From: an uncultured Peptococcaceae bacterium
GTDB lineage: Bacteria; Bacillota; Peptococcia; Peptococcales; Peptococcaceae
Assembly (NCBI GenBank): GCA_945949655.1
Contig: CAMFFG010000014.1
Location: 1 to 11,437, forward strand
Direction: 5' to 3'
Length of the DNA stretch: 11,437 nucleotides
Shown: positions 7,123 through 11,437 of the stretch, in pieces
Layout of the letters: the number at the start of each line of letters is the position of its first letter
How positions within the stretch are numbered: position 1 is the first letter of the stretch
Program-made: the position numbers and the translations under genes
Notes under the pieces: model-generated
The model's database searches: none
The model's input: the letters and a program-made list of their open reading frames with translations, nothing else
Told to the model about the DNA's origin: nothing

Positions 7123-7611
7123 ATGGTGATGAAAATGAAGGAAAAAGGACAATATTTTTACGGATTGCTGTTTAAACAGATTTCTGTTTCATTTGAGATC
7201 GCGATGCAGCGGGAGGCGGCCCGTTATGACCTGACACCGGCTCAGGCCAGTATTTTAATGTATCTGGAAAAGGCTGATCATCCGGTGAATCAGCGAGAGC
7301 TGGAAAATTATTTTCGTTTGAGCAACCCTACTGTGACTGGCCTGATGAAGCGAATGGAAGCCAAGGGTTTTATCCGGCGGGAGATCAGCCAGGCGGATGC
7401 CCGTTCCAAATATATTCTGCTAACACCAAAAGCGCAGAGTATCAGCAAGGAAGTGGGCAGCAATATGCTGTGTATGGAGCAGCGGATCACGCATAATATG
7501 AGTAAAGAGGAAAACAGGTTGTTTCAGGATCTGTTGACGCGGGCGTTAAAAAATATCTGTACCTGCCGGGAGGAACAGGAAACGGCGGAAGAAAACCAGA
7601 AGGAAGAATAG
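7123..7611 (+). CDS. MarR-family transcriptional regulator
   Basis: A cytoplasmic winged-helix dimeric repressor or activator of up to 162 residues, typical for MarR. The N-terminal dimerisation helix (about 10-35) is followed by LTPAQASILMYLEKA, then the recognition region (NQRELENYFRLSNPTVTGLMKRMEAKGFIRR, about 58-88) and the wing with the family's D-x-R-S motif (ADARSKYILLT). The C-terminal helix ends in a Cys pair (CTC) and a Glu/Gln-rich tail. The start is unsure: ATG 7123 has no clear ribosome site, whereas ATG 7135 follows GGTGA at 7125-7129. It lies 17 bp after the DUF4446 gene and shares its promoter. Its ligand and targets are unknown; the inverted repeat at 6488-6502 in the operon's promoter is a candidate site for self-control. 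Confidence 0.9.
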   Translation: MVMKMKEKGQYFYGLLFKQISVSFEIAMQREAARYDLTPAQASILMYLEKADHPVNQRELENYFRLSNPTVTGLMKRMEAKGFIRREISQADARSKYILLTPKAQSISKEVGSNMLCMEQRITHNMSKEENRLFQDLLTRALKNICTCREEQETAEENQKEE

Positions 7612-7615
7612 CGAA

Positions 7616-7675
7616 AAAAGCTGCTGCAGAAAAGTTTGTGCCAACAGGCAAAACATCTTTTCTGCAGCAGCTTTT
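7616..7675. terminator. Bidirectional terminator, perfect 19-bp inverted repeat
   Basis: AAAAGCTGCTGCAGAAAAG (7616-7634) is exactly repeated in reverse at 7657-7675, with A-rich and T-rich outer ends that give U-tracts in both directions. The 22-base middle (TTTGTGCC and GGCAAAAC) can pair further. It fills the gap between the convergent MarR gene (ends 7611) and tmk (ends 7681), serving both. Confidence 0.9.
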
Positions 7676-7680
7676 ATGTT

Positions 7681-8385
7681 TTACAGGTTATCTGCTTCCG
7701 CTGTACGAATATCGGTCCGCTGGCAGATGGTCTGCAGGATCTGCCGGTGGATGTCCTCTATGCTGCGGATGTTTCCATCCGGTGTGGCGCAATGGATGGT
7801 ATGCCACTGCTGATGCTGTGCAATGGTAACAGCATTTTCATACGCCTGCTGCAGATAGTGCTGGTCGGCCTCGTGGATATCCTGGGTCAGGCCCTGTTTC
7901 AGTGTATTGCGCTGTTGCCGCAGCTGTAAGCTGCAGGCTGGCGGCATATCCAGAAAAATAACGCAATCTGGCTGCGGCAGACCAAAGATGTTGTATTCCA
8001 GGTCGGAGAGCCAGGCAATGTAGCGCTCTTTTTCTGCGGCATCTGAAATTTTACTGGCCTGATGAACCAGATTGGAGGTCACATAGCGGTCTGCAATAAT
8101 GATGCCGCCGTCCTCGTAAAATTTTTGCCAGTCCTTGCGGAAGGAAGCAAAGCGATCCACCGCAAAAAAGACTGAGGTGGCAAAAGCATTGACTGCTTGT
8201 GGATCCGTGCCGAATTCACCATTGAGGTACATTTTAATCAGGCTGGAAGAAGGGCTGTCGTAGTTTGGAAAGCTGATTTTGCGCACTGGCCTTTCCTGTT
8301 TTTGCAGCGCCTGGTACAGCAGATCGGTCTGGGTGGCTTTGCCGCTGCCATCCACGCCTTCAATGACAAATAATGTTCCGTTCAT
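7681..8385 (-). CDS. tmk: Thymidylate kinase-like protein (dTMP kinase)
   Basis: P-loop nucleotide kinase, 234 residues, that should phosphorylate dTMP to dTDP in the cytoplasm. The Walker A motif GVDGSGKATQ is at 10-19, where Ala replaces the usual Ser/Thr after Lys. The DRYVTSN motif at 99-105 matches the Tmk DR(Y/F) signature, and SFFAVDRFA-type residues (SVFFAVDRFAS, 71-81) fit the dTMP-binding helix. The lid region (about 150-180, with DIHEADQHYL) resembles a longer Tmk-like subgroup seen in anaerobic Bacillota, not the 205-residue classical enzyme. The start has AAAGGAG 8 bp upstream. It follows the decarboxylase gene by 28 bp, an order known as yaaO-tmk in Bacillus, but no yaaQ/holB genes follow, since a terminator begins 5 bp after the stop. 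Whether it is the cell's only Tmk cannot be told here. Confidence 0.88.
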   Translation of the reverse strand: MNGTLFVIEGVDGSGKATQTDLLYQALQKQERPVRKISFPNYDSPSSSLIKMYLNGEFGTDPQAVNAFATSVFFAVDRFASFRKDWQKFYEDGGIIIADRYVTSNLVHQASKISDAAEKERYIAWLSDLEYNIFGLPQPDCVIFLDMPPACSLQLRQQRNTLKQGLTQDIHEADQHYLQQAYENAVTIAQHQQWHTIHCATPDGNIRSIEDIHRQILQTICQRTDIRTAEADNL

Positions 8386-8413
8386 AGTGGAAACTCCTTT
8401 GCAATATAACTTT

Positions 8414-9817
8414 TTATTGAGCCAGTACCGTCACCAGTTCATCCTCGGTGCCGCCGCTGGCCAGCCAGAGCTGAACAATTTCCCGGGTAATCATTTCGCC
8501 GGGAACCAGCAATGGAATGCCTGGCGGGTAGCGCAGGATAAACTGTCCGGCTATGGCACCAGTAGCCTCTCGCCAGGGAAGCTGCTGTTTTTCTCGGTAA
8601 AAGGCCTCCTGCAATGGATAACACTGTCTGGGGATGGTGCGGCAATAAAAGCTGGCCTGGGTCTGGTGTGTGGTCTGCTGCTGCAGACTGAAGCGGTCCA
8701 GATCCAGCAGGGCCTGATAAAGCCGTTCTGCCCATGAGACAGAGGTTTGTAGCGGCAGGATAAACAGAATACCGCTGTTATCATGCATCTCACTGTAAAT
8801 GGCATGATGCTGCCGCAGATAAGCATCCATATTTGCGCCGGACAGACGGTCCGAAAGCAGATACAGTTTAAAAGGGTCCTGCTTCCATTCTGGTTCCCAC
8901 AGCACATGCAGGGTTTGCAGTGTGTTGGCAATACGGCTGTGCAGCTCAAAAATGACCTGTAACGACTGATCAATATGCGCTTGGACCTGTTGCCCCATAT
9001 AGATGCTGCCGGCTTCTAAAGAGGCCATCAGCAAATAGGAGGGCGATGTGGTCTGCAGTAAACTGAGAAACGGCTCGGGCGAAGGCCCCTGATACTGTTT
9101 GTGCACCAGCAGAGCGCTGCCCTGCGTCATTACTGGCAGCGTTTTATGCCAGCTTTGCACCACCAGATCAGCGCCAGCGTCCAGCAGAGAGGCTGGCAGA
9201 TCACGATGAAAATGTAAATGGGAACCGTGGGCTTCATCTACAATTACCGTCAGCCCGTGGTCTTTTGCCAATTGCACGCATGCTATATTGTCGGCTGTGA
9301 TTCCCTGATAGGTTGGATTGACCAGAATCAGATTCTTGCAGTTCGGATACTGTTGTATATACTGCTGCAGTGTGTCGGTGGAAATACCTAGTGGCAGACT
9401 GGTCCGGGTATCCAGTTCCAGCGGCAGATAAACAGGTTGAGCGTGAGCCAGCAGCAGACTGTGATAAATAGAGCGGTGTACATGGCGAGGCACAAAAACC
9501 TGTTTGTTGCTGCAGGTCGCCATGATAGCTGCCTGCAGACCGGCGGTAGTGCCATTGACCAGATAAAAGCACTGTCCGGCGCCGAAAATCTGCGCGGCCT
9601 GCTGCTGGCTCTGGGCAATGCAGTCGCTGGCAAAATGCAGATTGTCCAGTCCGTCCAGCTCTGTGTAATCGTAGCTGGCAAACTGGCTGCCCCAGGCCTT
9701 TTGCAGAGGCTTCGGCAGAAACAGTCCGTTCTTGTGGCCAGGAGTATGGCCAGACATCGGTTGCCGGTCATGTAGAGCCTGCATGCGCTGCCATAGATAG
9801 GGAATATATGATGTCAT
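8414..9817 (-). CDS. Short-form Orn/Lys/Arg decarboxylase-family PLP protein (YaaO-like)
   Basis: Fold-type I PLP enzyme of 467 residues, the short form lacking the N-terminal wing domain of the E. coli inducible decarboxylases. The family's HTPGHK motif lies at 24-29. A cofactor-stacking region (LVNGTTAGLQAAI, 86-98), DEAHGSH (194-200, with PLP-contacting Asp194 and His197) and the Schiff-base lysine in SWHKTLP (Lys225) are all present. The C-terminal domain ends with the conserved block PPGIPLLVPGE. Substrate may be lysine, arginine or ornithine; it cannot be read from the sequence, and many YaaO-type proteins have no proven activity. The start ATG 9817 has AGGAG 11 bp upstream. It is the first gene of a two-gene transcript with tmk. 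Gln content is high in this gene, as in tmk. Confidence 0.88.
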   Translation of the reverse strand: MTSYIPYLWQRMQALHDRQPMSGHTPGHKNGLFLPKPLQKAWGSQFASYDYTELDGLDNLHFASDCIAQSQQQAAQIFGAGQCFYLVNGTTAGLQAAIMATCSNKQVFVPRHVHRSIYHSLLLAHAQPVYLPLELDTRTSLPLGISTDTLQQYIQQYPNCKNLILVNPTYQGITADNIACVQLAKDHGLTVIVDEAHGSHLHFHRDLPASLLDAGADLVVQSWHKTLPVMTQGSALLVHKQYQGPSPEPFLSLLQTTSPSYLLMASLEAGSIYMGQQVQAHIDQSLQVIFELHSRIANTLQTLHVLWEPEWKQDPFKLYLLSDRLSGANMDAYLRQHHAIYSEMHDNSGILFILPLQTSVSWAERLYQALLDLDRFSLQQQTTHQTQASFYCRTIPRQCYPLQEAFYREKQQLPWREATGAIAGQFILRYPPGIPLLVPGEMITREIVQLWLASGGTEDELVTVLAQ

Positions 9818-9939
9818 GTTGTGTGATGCTCCTGTAAATTGAATGGATTTGTGTTTATTACCTTTAAGGGTATAATAATTGCTTTTGTTTGTAAACCAGA
9901 TTTTTTGTCCAGCGCAAAATTATTTTTCTCGGAAAGTTA

Positions 9940-9967
9940 TTGACATATGCCAGAAAATGATTACAAT
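9940..9967 (+). promoter_or_regulatory. Strong sigma-A-type promoter of the DUF134-NifX-ATPase operon
   Basis: A perfect TTGACA (9940-9945), a 16-bp spacer and TACAAT (9962-9967). Transcription should start near 9974, about 42 bases before the TTG start. The -35 box lies in the first of two palindromic sites, which suggests regulation by a repressor. Confidence 0.75.
9941..9952. promoter_or_regulatory. Operator-like half-perfect palindrome, copy 1
   Basis: TGACATATGCCA differs from the perfect copy 2 at one base and overlaps the -35 hexamer. GTTAT directly precedes it. A protein bound here would block RNA polymerase. Confidence 0.55.
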
Positions 9968-9978
9968 AGAAGTATAAA

Positions 9979-9990
9979 TGACATATGTCA
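9979..9990. promoter_or_regulatory. Operator-like perfect palindrome, copy 2
   Basis: TGACATATGTCA is a perfect 12-bp palindrome about 5 to 16 bases after the predicted start point. Its centre is 38 bp from that of copy 1. ATAAC follows 3 bp later, mirroring the GTTAT left of copy 1. Confidence 0.6.
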
Positions 9991-10015
9991 AAAATAACGG
10001 GAGGTGAGATGTACT

Positions 10016-10417
10016 TTGCCAAGACCGAGAAAATGGCGTAAAGTGTGCTGTCTGCCCACCACCAGCCGATTTGGCCCTCTGGAAACTTGCGCCAGCCCGG
10101 CAGAACCAATTCAGATGACGGTGGATGAATATGAGACGATCCGGCTGATTGACCTGGAAGGGATGAACCAGGAGGCTTGTGCCAATCATATGAATATTGC
10201 CCGCACCACGGTGCAGGGCATTTATCTGGAAGCACGGCGCAAACTGGCACTGGCGCTGGTGGAAGGCCGTATACTGTACATTGCAGGCGGCGATTATCAC
10301 CTGTGTGACGGACAGAGTAAATGCTGCCGACAGGGCGGTTGCCAAAGAGAGCGGATGCAGCAGCTGGCACAGCAGCCAAATCAATGGCAGACGTGGGGGG
10401 AAATCCACGAGCAGTAA
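10016..10417 (+). CDS. DUF134 (UPF0251) family HTH protein
   Basis: A predicted DNA-binding regulator of 133 residues. The start is TTG 10016: it gives the canonical family N-terminus (MPRPRKWRKVCCLP) and has GGAGGTGA ending 8 bp upstream; GTG 10004 lies inside that ribosome site. The body MTVDEYETIRLIDLEGMNQEACANHM leads to a sigma-70-region-4-like helix-turn-helix (about 50-78, with IARTTVQGIYLEARRKLA), then GGDYHLCD. Cysteines cluster at the N-terminus (C11, C12) and at 97, 103, 104 and 109, which suggests a metal or Fe-S site and perhaps sensing, though this is inference. In many anaerobes this family lies next to NifX/NafY-like and MinD-like ATPase genes, exactly as here. It is first in its operon behind a promoter with two palindromes, so self-regulation is plausible. 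Confidence 0.9.
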   Translation: MPRPRKWRKVCCLPTTSRFGPLETCASPAEPIQMTVDEYETIRLIDLEGMNQEACANHMNIARTTVQGIYLEARRKLALALVEGRILYIAGGDYHLCDGQSKCCRQGGCQRERMQQLAQQPNQWQTWGEIHEQ

Positions 10418-10461
10418 ATTTTCTAAAACTTATTTTTATCATACAAAGGAGCGCGAAGATA

Positions 10462-10824
10462 ATGAAGATTGTTATTCCAGTAGAAGATAATGAAATTGAA
10501 ATCTGTCCATCTTTTGGGCGGACACCACTGTTTTTGATTTATGACACAGAAACAAAGGAAAAAGTTTTTCTGGATAACAGCGGGATCGCTGTGCAGGGCG
10601 GTGCTGGAATTAAGGCAGCGCAGGTAGTTGTGGACCAGCATGCAGAAGCCATGCTGGCTCCGCGCTGTGGAGAGAATGCGGCAAAGGTGCTGCAGGCGGC
10701 TGGGGTGAAGCTGTACCAGAGCGTGGGTGTATCAGTAGATGAAAATATTCAGGCGTTTGTGGAAAACCGCTTGTCTGAACTGACCGACATTCATCCTGGA
10801 TTCCATGGCCACGGAGGAAACTGA
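10462..10824 (+). CDS. NifX/NafY-like dinitrogenase iron-molybdenum cofactor family protein
   Basis: A small RNase H-like-fold protein of 120 residues from the family that includes NifX, the C-terminus of NifB and the Desulfovibrio orange protein (ORP). Members bind metal-sulfur clusters or their precursors. It opens with MKIVIPVEDN, has the SFGR motif (17-20), the glycine-rich VQGGAGIKAAQ turn (44-54) and the core block APRCGENAAKVLQAAGVKLY (66-85). A His/Gly-rich tail (HPGFHGHGGN, 111-120) could bind metal. The ATG 10462 is preceded by AAAGGAG 10 bp away. It lies 44 bp after the DUF134 gene and 1 bp before the ATPase gene, so the three are one operon. There are no nitrogenase genes in view, so a nitrogenase role is not supported; a general metal-cluster carrier role is the better guess. 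Confidence 0.92.
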   Translation: MKIVIPVEDNEIEICPSFGRTPLFLIYDTETKEKVFLDNSGIAVQGGAGIKAAQVVVDQHAEAMLAPRCGENAAKVLQAAGVKLYQSVGVSVDENIQAFVENRLSELTDIHPGFHGHGGN

Positions 10825-10825
10825 T

Positions 10826-11437
10826 ATGAAAATCGCAGTGCTGAGCGGAAAAGGCGGCACCGGCAAGACGCTGGTGTCAGTCAATCTGGCGGCAGTAGCA
10901 GACCACGCAGCCTATTATGATTGTGATGTGGAAGAACCCAATGGGCATCTGTTTTTTAAACCGCAGCAGCTCACGGAAACGCCAGTATTCATTAAAACAC
11001 CGGAAGTAAATACAGATCGTTGCAATGGCTGCCGGCAGTGTATTGATTTCTGCAAATTCAATGCCATTGCTGCCATTCAGGAGAAAGCCGTCGTGTTTCC
11101 TGATGTGTGCCATCCCTGCGGCGGTTGTGTGCTGGTCTGTCCGCAGCATGCCATCACGGCCACGAAGCGGCCTATCGGCAAAATTATGCGCGGCGTTTCT
11201 CAGAATGTGCAGATCATCAGTGGTATGCTGAATATGGGGGAAGAGTCGGGTGTGCCTATTATCCGTACCATGCTGCAGGACATGAAAAGCAGCATGCGGG
11301 ACACCATACTCATTGATTGCCCGCCAGGCAGTGCCTGTGTGGTAATGGAGAGTATCCTGGATGCCGATTACTGTGTGCTGGTGGCAGAGCCGACCATATT
11401 TGGCGTGCATAATCTGAACATGGTGTATGAGCTGGTG
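10826..11437 (+). CDS. MinD/Mrp-like P-loop ATPase with two [4Fe-4S] motifs, 3'-truncated
   Basis: Cytoplasmic deviant-Walker ATPase with an inserted ferredoxin domain, of the sort paired with NifX/ORP proteins and believed to act in metal-cluster assembly or transfer. It begins at ATG 10826 with GGAGG 8 bp upstream and one base after the preceding stop, showing translational linkage. The frame is open to the window end, with 204 codons visible and about 80 more expected. The deviant Walker A GKGGTGKT is at 8-15, with the signature lysine at 9. YDCDVEEPN (31-39) is the switch I-like region. The ferredoxin insert has Cys 66/69/72/76 and 95/98/101/105. The IDCPPGSAC block matches the Walker B/switch II region. 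A second paralogous ATPase often follows in such operons and would lie outside the window. Confidence 0.93.
   Translation, partial: MKIAVLSGKGGTGKTLVSVNLAAVADHAAYYDCDVEEPNGHLFFKPQQLTETPVFIKTPEVNTDRCNGCRQCIDFCKFNAIAAIQEKAVVFPDVCHPCGGCVLVCPQHAITATKRPIGKIMRGVSQNVQIISGMLNMGEESGVPIIRTMLQDMKSSMRDTILIDCPPGSACVVMESILDADYCVLVAEPTIFGVHNLNMVYELV

Noticed and set aside
8414..9817. Link between the decarboxylase and SLH anchoring through polyamine-modified peptidoglycan
   Set aside because: The decarboxylase known for this in Selenomonas is, as I recall, a fold III enzyme, whereas this is a YaaO-like fold I protein tied to tmk. The genes are not in one operon.
9869..9895. Minus-strand promoter TTTACA/TATACC for the decarboxylase gene
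   Set aside because: The spacer is only 15 bp and the -10 is poor; a promoter must exist in this gap but I cannot place it.
10004..10015. GTG 10004 as the start of the DUF134 gene
   Set aside because: It lies within the GGAGGTGA ribosome site, and the family N-terminus MPRPRKW begins at TTG 10016.
10462..11437. Nitrogenase (nif) gene cluster
   Set aside because: NifX-like and MinD-like ATPases with ferredoxin motifs occur widely in non-fixing anaerobes, and no nifHDK, nifE/N or nifB is in the window.

Overview
The window looks like chromosome of a strictly anaerobic, fermentative Bacillota bacterium of roughly 50% GC. Grounds: an NADH-linked multimeric [FeFe]-hydrogenase, a glycine riboswitch driving a Na+-coupled amino-acid symporter, an SLH-domain surface protein, a YaaO-like decarboxylase next to tmk, and a DUF134/NifX-type/ferredoxin-ATPase cluster. 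Clostridia or Negativicutes both fit. I lean weakly to Negativicutes (amino-acid fermenters of the Acidaminococcus/Phascolarctobacterium kind), but nothing here proves it. I see no insertion sequence, tRNA, rRNA, CRISPR or prophage; this is ordinary core-type gene content with several well-defined regulatory elements.

Layout. (1) Positions 2-2802, plus strand: the 3' part of hydB and all of hydA, the flavin and catalytic subunits of a probable electron-bifurcating hydrogenase, closed by a strong terminator. (2) Positions 2986-4739, plus strand: promoter, single-aptamer glycine riboswitch with its own terminator, then an AGCS-family Na+:alanine/glycine symporter and a terminator. (3) Positions 6384-4761, minus strand: a secreted transglutaminase-like protein with C-terminal SLH-like repeats, converging on the symporter with its own terminator. 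(4) Positions 6455-7611, plus strand: a DUF4446 membrane-anchored protein followed by a MarR-type regulator, probably one transcript. (5) Positions 9817-7681, minus strand: a short PLP-dependent Orn/Lys/Arg decarboxylase-type gene followed by tmk. A perfect 19-bp inverted repeat serves as a two-way terminator against the MarR gene. (6) Positions 9940-11437, plus strand: a consensus-like promoter carrying two copies of a TGACATATGTCA-type palindrome, then a DUF134 regulator (TTG start), a dinitrogenase-cofactor-type (NifX/NafY-like) protein and the first 204 codons of a MinD-like ATPase with two [4Fe-4S] ferredoxin motifs.

How it fits together. The hydrogenase disposes of electrons from fermentation by coupling NADH and reduced ferredoxin oxidation to H2 formation. 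The riboswitch lets the cell make the symporter when glycine is plentiful, because helix P1 of the aptamer uses the 5' arm of the terminator. The last operon resembles the orange-protein/NifX-plus-ATPase sets of anaerobes, thought to handle metal clusters. Its dual-palindrome promoter, with one site on the -35 box and one just after the start point, suggests repression, possibly by the operon's own DUF134 protein. That promoter is the most worthwhile lead in the window.
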